DNA of 64,000 nucleotides from Gammaproteobacteria bacterium (GTDB taxonomy: Bacteria > Pseudomonadota > Gammaproteobacteria > Pseudomonadales > IMCC2047), in contig JAJFKB010000020.1 of assembly GCA_021773395.1 (NCBI GenBank), forward strand, positions 124,001 to 188,000. The letters run 5' to 3'. The notes under the pieces are model-generated. The model was given only the letters and a program-made list of their open reading frames with translations, had not been told where the DNA came from and did no database searches. Shown here one piece after another: positions 1 to 8,345 of the stretch. A program made the position numbers and the translations under genes. Positions within the stretch are counted from its first letter, which is position 1. Every line of letters begins with the position of its first letter.

Positions 1-421
1 GGCAGCTCTCGGCATGCCCACCATGATAGTTGATGGCCAGGATCTCTTTGCCTGTGGCGAGGCGGCACTAAAAGCGATTGATCATGCCCGTAAAGGTAAG
101 GGGCCATTTTTTGTTGAGGCCAAATATCTGCGTGCGCAGGAGCACAATGTAGGCGGCTTGAACACCAGTGGTGACGTACCGCGCAGTCAAGAACTTATGG
201 AGAAGTGGAAAGAAGAGCGAGATCCACTGAAACTGGCGACGCTGCAGTTGCTTGACGAGGGAATTCTGACCCAGAAGGAGATCGAGAAGATCCAAAAAGA
301 CGCAGAGGATGAGGCTGATAAGATTGAGGAAGCTGCCGACCAATCACCCAAGGCGCTTCCGTCAATTGAAGAGCTGCTGGCTGCTGTGTATGCACCTGAC
401 ACTGTCGTGGAGAATGCCTAA
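1..421 (+). CDS. 2-oxoacid (acetoin/pyruvate-type) dehydrogenase E1 alpha subunit, C-terminal fragment
   Basis: This is the C-terminal end of the alpha subunit of a thiamine-diphosphate-dependent E1 component; its start lies before the window. The frame is open from base 2 and encodes AALGMPTMIVDGQDLFA, the usual strand after the ThDP fold, then the EAKYLRAQEH region and a Glu-rich tail ending in an AVYA-like terminus. The stop overlaps the ATG of the beta subunit by one base (TAATG), so the two subunits are translationally coupled. The family oxidatively decarboxylates 2-oxoacids or acetoin and passes the acyl group to E2. The substrate cannot be read from this fragment. Confidence 0.88.
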   Translation, partial: AALGMPTMIVDGQDLFACGEAALKAIDHARKGKGPFFVEAKYLRAQEHNVGGLNTSGDVPRSQELMEKWKEERDPLKLATLQLLDEGILTQKEIEKIQKDAEDEADKIEEAADQSPKALPSIEELLAAVYAPDTVVENA

Positions 422-1392
422 TGAGTGAAGTTCGAGAGCTGACTTTTAGCGAGGCCATTAACGAGGCCTACATTGAAGAAATGCAGTGTGATGAAAATGT
501 CTTTTTGTTTGGTGAGTGTATACGTGCGGGCACCTTTCCCCATACGGCGGGATTGTTAAAAAAATTCGGTGAAAAACGGGTTTTAGATTCCCCTATTGCA
601 GAAGCCAATATGGCAGGTTTTGCCTTGGGCGCTGCTCAGGAGGGCCTCAGACCGGTGGTGGACTTTATGTATGCCGGTTTTTCTTACTATGCAGCAACGG
701 AAATTTTCCTGAATACAGCGTCGTACTATCATGTGCATGGGAGCCAGCACCCCGTACCCATCGTTTATGTGGGTACCTGCGGTGTTGGCAGGCGCGTGGG
801 TTACGAGCACGCTACTCCTGTCTATGGCACCGCGATACACCATCCGGGATTGAAGGTTTGTATGCCATCGACTCCTTATGATGCGAAGGGGCTAATGAAG
901 GCGGCAATTAGAGATAATAATCCAGTGTTTTTCCTCTGGCATACAACTATGGTCGCTCAAAAGGGACCAGTACCCGAAGAGGAATATATCGTGCCGTTGG
1001 GCTTGGCTGACGTTAAGCGGGAAGGCACGGATGTCACCATACTAACGCTTGGGTTACAGGTGCATAACGCACTTGCTGTAGCTGAAACCCTCCAAGATGA
1101 AATCAGTGTTGAGGTGGTTGATGCTCGCAGCGTTGAACCTTTTGATCTGGAAACGTTGCTGAAGTCAGTGGAGAAGACAACACGATTAGTTATTGTTGAC
1201 GAAGATATAGAACGTGCCGGGTTTGCAGCGGAAATTTCTGCTTTGATGATGGAGCAGGGATATGATTTGTTGGACGCACCGGTTAAACGTGTTTGTCATC
1301 CAAACTTCCCTTCCCCGGGTGGGTATATGGATGCTTACACCATGCCCACTCCAGAGCGGATTGAAGATGCCGTTCGTGAAGTCTGTCGCTAA
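421..1392 (+). CDS. 2-oxoacid dehydrogenase E1 beta subunit
   Basis: The 323-residue protein has the length and fold order of E1 beta subunits of pyruvate, acetoin and branched-chain 2-oxoacid dehydrogenases: LTFSEAINEAYIEEM at the N-terminus, the DSPIAEANMAGFALGAA block near residue 57, GLRPVVDFMYAGF, PSTPYDAKGLMKAAIRDNNPV, and a transketolase C-terminal domain with VVDARSVEPFD and IVDEDIERAG. The block that is usually QHSQSxEAxFAHIPGLKV reads YEHATPVYGTAIHHPGLKV, so the active-site entrance differs from ordinary pyruvate dehydrogenase. It forms the heterotetrameric E1 with the upstream subunit. The context with a diketone hydrolase suggests an unusual 2-oxoacid or acetoin-like substrate, which is inference. 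Confidence 0.93.
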   Translation: MSEVRELTFSEAINEAYIEEMQCDENVFLFGECIRAGTFPHTAGLLKKFGEKRVLDSPIAEANMAGFALGAAQEGLRPVVDFMYAGFSYYAATEIFLNTASYYHVHGSQHPVPIVYVGTCGVGRRVGYEHATPVYGTAIHHPGLKVCMPSTPYDAKGLMKAAIRDNNPVFFLWHTTMVAQKGPVPEEEYIVPLGLADVKREGTDVTILTLGLQVHNALAVAETLQDEISVEVVDARSVEPFDLETLLKSVEKTTRLVIVDEDIERAGFAAEISALMMEQGYDLLDAPVKRVCHPNFPSPGGYMDAYTMPTPERIEDAVREVCR

Positions 1393-1404
1393 GGAGTCGG
1401 TAAA

Positions 1405-2664
1405 ATGATACGTGAACTAATAATGCCACAACTGGCAATGGGAATGTCTGAAGGCACCATTCTAGAATGGATTGTTGCTGAGGGTGATTATGTGGAGCGG
1501 GATACTTCACTGCTTTCAATTGAAACGGAGAAAGTTGTTACCGAATTGCCCGCGCCTGGTAAAGGCTATTTGCACATTATGGTAGATGCTGGCACAGCCG
1601 TGCCGGTGGAAAATATAATCGGAAAATTGGCCAGTACAGAAGAAGAGTATCAACAGCTTCTGGCGTCTTGGGGGTCAAATGAAGTAGAGGTTTCTGCTAA
1701 AACTAAGGTGGTTGAGGGAACGGTAGCTGTTTCTGAAGCTTTACCAAGCTCTGAAGTGAGACAGGTAGGAGGCAGAGTAAAGGCCAGCGGGCTTGCCAAG
1801 AAAATTGCCAGCCTTGAAGGTGCAGAACTTTCTACAATTGTAGGAACCGGTCCTGGAGGGCGCATTGTAAAACGCGATGTACTTCAGGCTGTTAAGACTC
1901 AAAGCACGGCAGCACCAGTGGTAGTGACAACTGCGGCTGATATGGTCGAAAAAGCCCGTATCCCTTTAACTGGAATGCGGGGCGCTATCGCCAAAAGTGT
2001 TGCGCAGGCTACCACTGAGGCGGCGCCAACCAGTGCATTCTTTGAAGTTGATGTCACTAAGCTACTAGCGGTACGAAAGACAATGCTCGATCGTGAGGAG
2101 CAGCTTGGTGTTCGTGTATCTATGGCAGCGTTAATTCTCCGTGCGCTTGCTCTTGCCTGTCAGGACGTGCCGATCGCTAATGCGACTATCGCTAAAGATG
2201 CTGTGACAGTTTGGGAAAACGTCAATGTGGCCATCGCCGTGGCGTTACCTGGTAAGGATGAATATGACTCTGGCATTGCTATGCCAGTGTTAAAGAATGT
2301 AGAAGCTAAAACCGTCTTGCAGATTACACGTGAAATGAAAGAACTGACTTTGCGTGCTCGCAACGGTGAATTAGCTGCCGCTGATATGAGCGACCACACC
2401 ATTATGATGTCTAGCACCGCTGGGCTTAAAAATCCTGGTGCTTGGGGAATATCGGCTCCTGTCCTTAAGTTGCCTGCCATTATGGCGTTTCAGCCTGGAT
2501 CAACGCTTAAGAAGCCGGTAGTTATCGATGGCCAGATTGTAGTGAGAGATATTCTGCCATGCGGGCTAACCTTTGACCATAGAGCAACCGACGGGGTCCC
2601 AGTAGGGAAATTAATGGCGAAAATCTCAGATCTGCTCAGCAACCCTGAATTGATGTTGTTGTAA
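1405..2664 (+). CDS. 2-oxoacid dehydrogenase E2, dihydrolipoamide acyltransferase
   Basis: The 419-residue protein has one lipoyl domain (residues 1-75, with the lipoylated lysine expected at K43 in IETEKVV), a peripheral-subunit-binding domain around residues 125-165 (ASGLAKKIASLEG and GTGPGGRIVKRDV) and a catalytic domain ending in FDHRATDGVPVGK, with the catalytic His392 and Asp396. It transfers the acyl group made by E1 to coenzyme A and forms the core of the complex. It starts 12 bases after the E1 beta stop, behind the ribosome site AAGGAG. A single lipoyl domain is usual for acetoin and branched-chain complexes. The acyl specificity is not readable. Confidence 0.94.
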   Translation: MIRELIMPQLAMGMSEGTILEWIVAEGDYVERDTSLLSIETEKVVTELPAPGKGYLHIMVDAGTAVPVENIIGKLASTEEEYQQLLASWGSNEVEVSAKTKVVEGTVAVSEALPSSEVRQVGGRVKASGLAKKIASLEGAELSTIVGTGPGGRIVKRDVLQAVKTQSTAAPVVVTTAADMVEKARIPLTGMRGAIAKSVAQATTEAAPTSAFFEVDVTKLLAVRKTMLDREEQLGVRVSMAALILRALALACQDVPIANATIAKDAVTVWENVNVAIAVALPGKDEYDSGIAMPVLKNVEAKTVLQITREMKELTLRARNGELAAADMSDHTIMMSSTAGLKNPGAWGISAPVLKLPAIMAFQPGSTLKKPVVIDGQIVVRDILPCGLTFDHRATDGVPVGKLMAKISDLLSNPELMLL

Positions 2665-2697
2665 AACCCCCTTTGTTAATGATTGGTAGGAAAAAGG

Positions 2698-4101
2698 ATG
2701 AGCAAGAAGCAATTTGATGTGGTTGTAGTGGGTGGTGGCCCCGGTGGTTACGTTGCTGCGATTCGTGCGGCCCAACTCGGCATAAAAGTAGCGTTGGTCG
2801 AGCGGGAACACTTGGGGGGTATCTGTCTTAACTGGGGTTGTATTCCTACCAAAGCCCTGCTGCGCTCTGCTGAAATTTTTGACTTTATGAAACATGCTGA
2901 TAAGTTTGGCTTATCAGTTAAAGGGGCAGATTTTGATCTCGCTAAGATCGTTAAGCGATCTCGTGGTGTTTCTAAGCAGCTTAGTGGTGGTGTTGCCCAT
3001 CTGCTCAAGAAAAACAAAGTGACAGTTTTTGATGGTGAGGGATCCCTTAAAACAGCGGGTCAGCTGGAAGTTAAGGATGCCATGGGTGCCACCGAAATCA
3101 TAAAAGCCAAGCATATTATCCTGGCGACAGGTGCTCGTGCTCGTCAGTTGCCCGGTCTGGAAGCCGACGGCAAGCTGGTGTGGAGTTATAAGGAAGCGTT
3201 GGTTCCAGACGCCATGCCTAAATCACTTTTGGTCGTTGGCTCGGGTGCTATTGGTATGGAGTTTGCCAGCTTTTATAACTCTTTGGGCGCGAAGGTGACT
3301 GTGGTAGAGGTGCTACCTCAGGCATTGCCCGTTGAAGATAAAGAAATTTCCAATTTCGCCGCCAAAGCCTTTGTTAAAAAAGGTATTGATGTCCTGCTGG
3401 AAACGACAGTTAAGTCATTATCAAAAAAGGCTGAATCTGTGGTGGCTACCCTCGAGAACAAAGGGAAAACCAACCAGTTAGAGGTTGATCGGATTATTTC
3501 TGCGGTAGGTGTTGTTCCCAACGTCGAAGGGCTCGGTTTAGAGAAGTTGGGCGTTGCGCTGGACAAGAAAGGGTTTATCCAAGTAGACGGTTATGGTCGT
3601 ACCAGTGTTGCCGGTATTTATGCTATTGGCGATGTGGCTGGCGCGCCTTGTCTTGCTCATAAAGCCAGCCACGAAGGCACGATTTGTGTTGAGAATATCG
3701 CTGCGACTGGTACTGCTCATACTCTGGATAAGGATCGCATACCAGGTTGTACTTACTGTACGCCTCAGATTGCCAGTGTCGGATTGACTGAACAACAGGC
3801 CAAGGATAAAGGCTTGGATATTCGAATCGGACGTTTCTCTTTTGCTGGTAACGGCAAGGCATTAGCCTTGGGCGAGGCAGAAGGCTTGATTAAAGTTGTT
3901 TTCGACAAGACCACTGGCGAACTGCTGGGGGCCCATATGGTGGGTGTCGAGGTTACTGAGCTTATTCAGGGCTATGGCATAGCTCAAAGTCTGGAAGCCA
4001 CAGAGGCTGATTTGATGAATACTGTTTTTGCGCACCCCACGCTTTCTGAAATGCTACATGAATCGGTTCTTGATGCTTATGATCGCGCTATTCATATATA
4101 A
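2698..4101 (+). CDS. lpdA: Dihydrolipoamide dehydrogenase (E3)
   Basis: This flavoprotein reoxidises the lipoyl groups of the preceding E2 and reduces NAD+. From the chosen ATG it has 467 residues: the FAD-binding GGGPGGYVAA at residues 12-21, the redox-active disulfide C43 and C48 in GICLNWGCIPTKALL, a second dinucleotide site VVGSGAIGMEF, and the C-terminal FAHPTLSEMLHE with the active-site His-Glu pair. A TTG at 2683 is in frame, but the ATG at 2698 is preceded by AGGAAAAAGG and gives the normal family N-terminus. It closes the E1-E2-E3 group. The housekeeping E3 of the organism may lie elsewhere, so this may be a dedicated copy. Confidence 0.95.
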   Translation: MSKKQFDVVVVGGGPGGYVAAIRAAQLGIKVALVEREHLGGICLNWGCIPTKALLRSAEIFDFMKHADKFGLSVKGADFDLAKIVKRSRGVSKQLSGGVAHLLKKNKVTVFDGEGSLKTAGQLEVKDAMGATEIIKAKHIILATGARARQLPGLEADGKLVWSYKEALVPDAMPKSLLVVGSGAIGMEFASFYNSLGAKVTVVEVLPQALPVEDKEISNFAAKAFVKKGIDVLLETTVKSLSKKAESVVATLENKGKTNQLEVDRIISAVGVVPNVEGLGLEKLGVALDKKGFIQVDGYGRTSVAGIYAIGDVAGAPCLAHKASHEGTICVENIAATGTAHTLDKDRIPGCTYCTPQIASVGLTEQQAKDKGLDIRIGRFSFAGNGKALALGEAEGLIKVVFDKTTGELLGAHMVGVEVTELIQGYGIAQSLEATEADLMNTVFAHPTLSEMLHESVLDAYDRAIHI

Positions 4102-4178
4102 CTGAGCGGGAATAATGATGGCTGTTGAGTGGATCCTTTTTGGATAGGGTTTTTAAAATGGCAATTAGTTAGTCAATT

Positions 4179-4195
4179 GTAACAACTCGTGTTAC
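4179..4195. promoter_or_regulatory. Inverted repeat GTAACA-N5-TGTTAC, possible operator
   Basis: A perfect 6-bp inverted repeat with a 5-base spacer lies 43 bases before the hydrolase start codon, and a further TGTTAC half-site follows at 4204-4209. The size and spacing resemble operators of TetR- or LysR-family repressors. No such regulator gene is seen nearby, so the binding protein is unknown. It sits in the only sizeable gap of the dehydrogenase-hydrolase-ALDH group, which suggests that the second half can be transcribed separately. Confidence 0.4.
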
Positions 4196-4237
4196 TGGCA
4201 AGTGTTACCGAATAAAATTATTCAATGGGAAATTACT

Positions 4238-5101
4238 ATGTCTATGCAAAGCTTTGTTCCTAACCCTGAGTTTGAAGAGTATAAAGAGCGATTTAAGGAG
4301 CACTACAAAATGGAACGTCGTGATGATGGCGTTCTTACTGTTAGAGCACATACTAAAGAGGGGCCAATACAGTTTAGTGTTGAGCATCACCGCTCATACG
4401 GACAAATGTTAAAGACAGTTGGTGCTGACCCTAAAAATGAAGTTCTAATCGTTACCGGAACAGGTGATAGCTTCTTGGCAAATCTGGATCCAGATGGTTT
4501 TCAACTGGAGCATGACGATCTGGAATACTGGGCTTATGAGTATGCCTATAAAGATGGAAGGATTAATGTCAGCGCTTTGGTCAACGATATAGAAGTTCCT
4601 ACTATCGGTGTTATTAATGGGCCAACTGCACATTCAGAAATGCTTCTGATGTGCGATATTACTATCTGTACGGAAGATACTTTTATTTTTGATCCGCATT
4701 TCTCCGGCGTTGGTTCTGCGCCTGGTGACGGTATTCACAGCTGTTTTCAAGAATTGCTCGGGGTTAAACGCGCAGCTTATGCTTTGTTGACAGGTGAGTT
4801 TATCGATGCAAAAAAAGCATTGGAGCTGGGTATGGTAAATGAGGTTTTGCCCAGAGATAAGGTTATGGATCGAGCTTATGAAATAGCCGATTCCATAATG
4901 AAACAACACCGTACCGTACGCCGTATAACAACTCAGATTTTAAGGCGTCCTTGGAAAAAGCGCATTGTTGACGATTTAGACGGTGGATTTGGCATGCAAA
5001 TGTTTGCACATCTGGCAAAGAAAAAGGCCGTTCATGATGAATCCTTTATGGACAATATGGCGGAGAATGTGCCATTTGACAGAAAAAAAGGCATTGAGTA
5101 A
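4238..5101 (+). CDS. Crotonase-superfamily C-C hydrolase resembling 6-oxocamphor hydrolase (beta-diketone hydrolase)
   Basis: The 287-residue protein has the enoyl-CoA hydratase fold but looks most like 6-oxocamphor hydrolase. That enzyme adds water across a cyclic beta-diketone and breaks a ring C-C bond without coenzyme A. The N-terminus (FEEYKERFKEHYKMERRDDGVL), the oxyanion region GVINGPTAHSEMLLMCD and especially DPHFSGVGSAPGDGIH match that enzyme, whose catalytic His and Asp lie in PHFPSGIVPGDGAH; here they are H154 and D164, with one extra residue between them. The ATG at 4238 has TGGGA upstream; an in-frame GTG at 4202 is unlikely. It lies between a 2-oxoacid dehydrogenase complex and an aldehyde dehydrogenase, which fits alicyclic diketone degradation. 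A CoA-dependent hydratase remains possible. Confidence 0.72.
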   Translation: MSMQSFVPNPEFEEYKERFKEHYKMERRDDGVLTVRAHTKEGPIQFSVEHHRSYGQMLKTVGADPKNEVLIVTGTGDSFLANLDPDGFQLEHDDLEYWAYEYAYKDGRINVSALVNDIEVPTIGVINGPTAHSEMLLMCDITICTEDTFIFDPHFSGVGSAPGDGIHSCFQELLGVKRAAYALLTGEFIDAKKALELGMVNEVLPRDKVMDRAYEIADSIMKQHRTVRRITTQILRRPWKKRIVDDLDGGFGMQMFAHLAKKKAVHDESFMDNMAENVPFDRKKGIE

Positions 5102-5158
5102 TAAAGCTGGTTGAGTCTAGGTCAAGTAGTGGAATCTTTGGTTTTAAGTGGTGTATAA

Positions 5159-6616
5159 ATGAATATTGGGTTGAAGTACAAAAACTATGTAAATGGCTGT
5201 TGGGTTGATGCAGCAGGCGGACGCACCTATGAGGTTCGTAATCCAGCAAACTGGCGCAATGTATTACATAGCTACCCGTTATCAACCAACGAAGACTTGA
5301 GTGATGCAATCGATGGTGCTGCTAAGGCGCAGCAAGCTTGGAAGTTATTGACTACCGGTGAAAGAGCGGCCATCTTTCGCCGACTCCCCGATTTGATTCG
5401 CAACAATATTGATTCGCTTGCTCGAATTATTACCGATGAAAACGGTAAGTTGTTGAGTGAGTCAATGGTTGAAATCAATAGTGCCATTATGGAACTGGAT
5501 TTCCAGATAGGAGAGGGCGAGCGTCAAATGGGTATTGCTACCGACTGCTGCAAGCCGGGATTGATTGGCTTTACACGCATGGAGCCTATTGGTGTTGTCT
5601 CTTGTATTACGCCTTGGAATTTCCCCTTCAATGTACCATTTCGGAAATTGATTCCAGCATTGATGGCCGGTAACACAGCTGTGATGAAATCTGCTGCGCA
5701 GACTTCAGCGGTGGGGGAGGCTGTGACCCAACTATTTGCAGAGGCTGGACTGCCTAATGGTGTTCTACAATATGTTTGTGGATCAGGCTCTGATTTGTCA
5801 GACACGCTGGTGACTCACCCTGCAATTCGTGCGGTTACCTTCACAGGCTCCACTGAAGTTGGTCGTACTATCGCGAAAAAAGCGGCTGAAACATTTACTC
5901 GCACCCAGCTTGAAATGGGGGGTAAAAACCCTATGGTCGTGCTTGGCGATTGTGATATGGAACTTGCCGTAACAGATGCAGCCATTGCCGCTTTTTCCTG
6001 TGCCGGTCAGTGGTGCACGGCGACCAGTCGTTTGATTGTTACTGAAGACATTGCCGATGATTTGCTGACTCGTCTGGTTGAAAAAGCTAAGGCGTTGACT
6101 CTGGGTGTAGGTACCGATAAGGCCGCTACTATGGGACCTGTTTGTGGCATGAATCAAGTAAAGGAAATAATGGCCCACATCGAAAAAGCCAAGGCTCAGG
6201 GTGGCAGATTTATTATGGGCGGCAATCGGATTGAAGACGGTGATCTGGGCTACGGTTGTTTTATTGAACCAACTATTATCGATGGCGTAACCGAAGCTAT
6301 GGATATCTCTCAAGAAGAAGTGTTTGGTCCAGTTCTGGCGGTTATACGCGTAAAGGACTACGAGGAGGCACTGTCTTGCGCTAACAACGTTCCTTACGGA
6401 TTGTCTTCGTCTATTTATACTCGTGATCTGGAAAAGGCGCTGCACTTTGTTGAGTACTCGGAAGTGGGTATGTCTCACGTCAATGTTCATTCCGCCTATA
6501 AAGAACCTCAATTTTCTTTTGGCGGTGCCAAAGAATCTGGGTTTGGTTTGCCCGAGGCGGGTTCCACCGGGATTCAATTCTTCCAGGAAGAAAAAGCTAT
6601 TTATATTAAGAAGTAA
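5159..6616 (+). CDS. NAD(P)-dependent aldehyde dehydrogenase
   Basis: The 485-residue protein has the complete aldehyde dehydrogenase fold: the FTGSTEVGRTIAKK nucleotide loop, the general base Glu in LEMGGKNPMVV, the catalytic Cys in CAGQWCTATSRL, EEVFGPVLAVI, and a C-terminal SFGGAKESGFG. It oxidises an aldehyde or semialdehyde to the acid. It starts 57 bases after the hydrolase gene on the same strand and probably belongs to the same pathway, where it would oxidise an aldehyde made up- or downstream of ring cleavage. The substrate is unknown. No terminator is clear after it. Confidence 0.92.
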   Translation: MNIGLKYKNYVNGCWVDAAGGRTYEVRNPANWRNVLHSYPLSTNEDLSDAIDGAAKAQQAWKLLTTGERAAIFRRLPDLIRNNIDSLARIITDENGKLLSESMVEINSAIMELDFQIGEGERQMGIATDCCKPGLIGFTRMEPIGVVSCITPWNFPFNVPFRKLIPALMAGNTAVMKSAAQTSAVGEAVTQLFAEAGLPNGVLQYVCGSGSDLSDTLVTHPAIRAVTFTGSTEVGRTIAKKAAETFTRTQLEMGGKNPMVVLGDCDMELAVTDAAIAAFSCAGQWCTATSRLIVTEDIADDLLTRLVEKAKALTLGVGTDKAATMGPVCGMNQVKEIMAHIEKAKAQGGRFIMGGNRIEDGDLGYGCFIEPTIIDGVTEAMDISQEEVFGPVLAVIRVKDYEEALSCANNVPYGLSSSIYTRDLEKALHFVEYSEVGMSHVNVHSAYKEPQFSFGGAKESGFGLPEAGSTGIQFFQEEKAIYIKK

Positions 6617-6717
6617 GCTTTTTGCAGGGTTGTGCCTCCTATAAATTAGATCGTTTTGACATTAACGCCAGCCAAACAGGAGACACACATTGCTGTCGTG
6701 CCAGTTAGTGTACCTTT

Positions 6718-7335
6718 TTACAATTCCACGGTTTCAGCTATCGTATGAATTGCTACCAATATTTCAGCCCTTCCGTTTGTATAAGGCCCTAAATTGATGG
6801 TGGCACGACCAACTCCTGGAGCCTCCCATAATCCAACTGGATAAACATGGGTATCAGCAGGAGCAATATCAGAAATGACAAAATTCTGGCTTTCCTCTTG
6901 CCATCTGATGACAGACTGTTCGTTTGGTTTGGGGAAGCCTGGAATTATATACGAACCAGACAAACCTCTAACAAAAGGTTCGTCCATGGTGGCTACCGTA
7001 AATGTGGCTCTCCCAAATTCCACGCCATCCTCATAGGCAACAACAGTATGCTGGCCAGCGCCCAATAGAGAATATGCGAACAAAAGTCCCCAGCCATTAT
7101 CGGTGTCGCCGCAAACCCCCTCTGTATCATTACGAGTGGTTCCGTAAGCAGCCTCTATAAGAGGGCCGCCATTAAATGAAACTTCCACCCTGTTAGCATC
7201 ACAGCTCCAGCCAGATATAACACTAACGCCGCTTTGGGCGCTTCCGTTTTGTGGGATTTCCAAGTTTCCTTGGCCGAATGAATTAAGTGCAATGAATAAC
7301 AGAAAAAAAGGCAGCAATCGCGTTAGAACCTCCAT
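6718..7335 (-). CDS. Secreted protein of unknown function
   Basis: The 205-residue protein begins with a signal peptide (charged start, hydrophobic LLPFFLLFIAL, cleavage likely after SFG). The mature part contains GNLEIPQNGSAQSGVSVISGW followed by SCDANRVEVSFNGG, VCGDTDNGWGLLFAYSLLGAG and a VEFGRATFTV strand. I have seen this beta-rich, possibly immunoglobulin-like module in many bacterial exported proteins, but it has no function that I can name. Two cysteines in SCDA and VCGD could form a disulfide. The gene is alone, convergent with the aldehyde dehydrogenase, and borders a region of repeats and recombinase debris. Confidence 0.7.
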   Translation of the reverse strand: MEVLTRLLPFFLLFIALNSFGQGNLEIPQNGSAQSGVSVISGWSCDANRVEVSFNGGPLIEAAYGTTRNDTEGVCGDTDNGWGLLFAYSLLGAGQHTVVAYEDGVEFGRATFTVATMDEPFVRGLSGSYIIPGFPKPNEQSVIRWQEESQNFVISDIAPADTHVYPVGLWEAPGVGRATINLGPYTNGRAEILVAIHTIAETVEL

Positions 7336-7650
7336 TTACAATGATTGTGAATTCCTAGTTTTTATTTGCGTCGTTACGCCCCCAGACAACCCAGATGAAT
7401 CTACAGCACATACGGTAAAGATTCAACTCAGGCTATAGTAGTCACTACCCAGAAGCTGATTTCTTTTACTACGGTAAAGCAACAGTTCTATCGCTGCATT
7501 TAACGGCATCCATTTCTTCCATCAACCGCTTGTAAGATTGCCCATTCAATTTCCGGTAGGTGTAACAATTCAATACGCGATAGGGTTAGTTGAGTTGATA
7601 GATCCTGATCTCTCCCTGGAAGTGCCGCAGCGTCATATTGTGATACGCAA

Positions 7651-7670
7651 AAATCCAATTAATTGGATTT
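7651..7670. promoter_or_regulatory. Perfect 20-bp palindrome upstream of a strong Shine-Dalgarno
   Basis: The sequence AAATCCAATTAATTGGATTT is identical to its reverse complement over all 20 bases and is followed at once by AAGGAGG. It could be a dimeric operator, or a hairpin at the end of a transcript leader. Its position directly before a ribosome site suggests a link to the small reading frame that follows. Confidence 0.45.
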
Positions 7671-7685
7671 AAGGAGGTTTATGCC

Positions 7686-7748
7686 ATGCTACGTTATCTA
7701 CCATTGCTTGATTCAGCGTGGTCTGTTCTGCTTAATAAGCTCTATTGA
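7686..7748 (+). CDS. Possible 20-residue peptide
   Basis: An ATG at 7686 lies 8 bases after the strong ribosome-binding sequence AAGGAGG (7671-7677) and opens a 20-codon frame for a hydrophobic peptide (MLRYLPLLDSAW and so on). A second ATG at 7681 opens a 31-codon frame but lies too close to the ribosome site. The good site and the palindrome before it are the only support. It may equally be a leftover leader from a lost gene. Confidence 0.25.
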   Translation: MLRYLPLLDSAWSVLLNKLY

Positions 7749-7896
7749 ACCGGGCGCTTTAACGGAAGAGGCTTAATCATTACGCTGAAAATTCCCTGTT
7801 AATATTCCAGACAAATTGCACTGCAACTTCTAACCCTCTGACATCATCGGATTTTTTGAGAAAACCTAAATTCCAGGGCCAAAAACTGAAATATTC

Positions 7897-8140
7897 CCTG
7901 TATTATTCCCTTTAACAGGGATATTTGCGGAGCCGGGTTAGGTGTGGACTCGCTCCACCGCCATAAAACAAAGCCCCGATAAGGGGCTTTTTTTGTGGTT
8001 GCTTGGTTTAGGAGGGTGAGAATCCTCGTGGTTCGACCAGGAGCTACACCGAAAGGTGTGGCGAGGCAGAACGTTGGAGCGCAGCGACGACGGCCCGAAA
8101 GGAGAGCTGTGTAGCAGGGAATAATCCCACCCTCACCCCA
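7897..8140. repeat. Repeat copy 1 (long form), with tRNA-end-like core
   Basis: The block begins CCTGTATTATTCCC, contains GGTGTGGACTCGCTCCACCGCCA, which resembles a tRNA 3-prime end, then a terminator, GGTTCGACCAGGAGC and CGACGGCCCGAAAGGAGAGC, and ends near AATAATCCCACCCTC. A second copy at 8346-8480 shares the first 80 bases at roughly 85-90% identity by eye and the last 50 bases, but lacks about 110 internal bases. Such blocks are typical of integration sites next to tRNA genes, although no whole tRNA is present. Confidence 0.6.
7970..7994 (+). terminator. Rho-independent terminator
   Basis: AAAGCCCC and GGGGCTTT form an 8-bp stem around a short loop, followed by a run of T. No gene ends just before it on the plus strand; it belongs to the repeat block and may be the former terminator of a tRNA or small RNA gene. 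Confidence 0.7.
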
Positions 8141-8141
8141 A

Positions 8142-8165
8142 CCCTCTCCCGCTGGCGGGAGAGGG
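8142..8165. repeat. REP-like hairpin (CCCTCTCCCGC-TG-GCGGGAGAGGG)
   Basis: An 11-bp perfect stem with a 2-base loop follows CACCCTCACCCCAA. This motif is a widespread extragenic palindrome in proteobacteria. It has no coding role and often marks the ends of transcripts or old insertions. Confidence 0.65.
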
Positions 8166-8345
8166 GGCCCGTATCCTTGAGGTAGTGCCATTCGGGACAC
8201 ATTGATAGATGCGCTGGTCATTTGGAGTGTTAATAGGGTATATTTTGATCTTCGGATCGCAGCCGAGGTAGATGCAAAGGTATGCGCCAAAACTCTCAAC
8301 GAAGGAATTGCTCGGAGTTATGACGACAAAGGATTTTTTTAGTTA

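Noticed and set aside
5798-6577. 259-residue minus-strand open frame
   Set aside because: It is the antisense shadow of the well-supported aldehyde dehydrogenase gene.
8010-8060. tRNA-like GGTTCGACC sequence
   Set aside because: No cloverleaf could be built; it is part of the repeat block and only resembles a T-arm.
7844-8299. 151-residue minus-strand open frame
   Set aside because: It runs through the repeat block, hairpin and terminator; the translation is low-complexity and matches the type of spurious frame found across such repeats.
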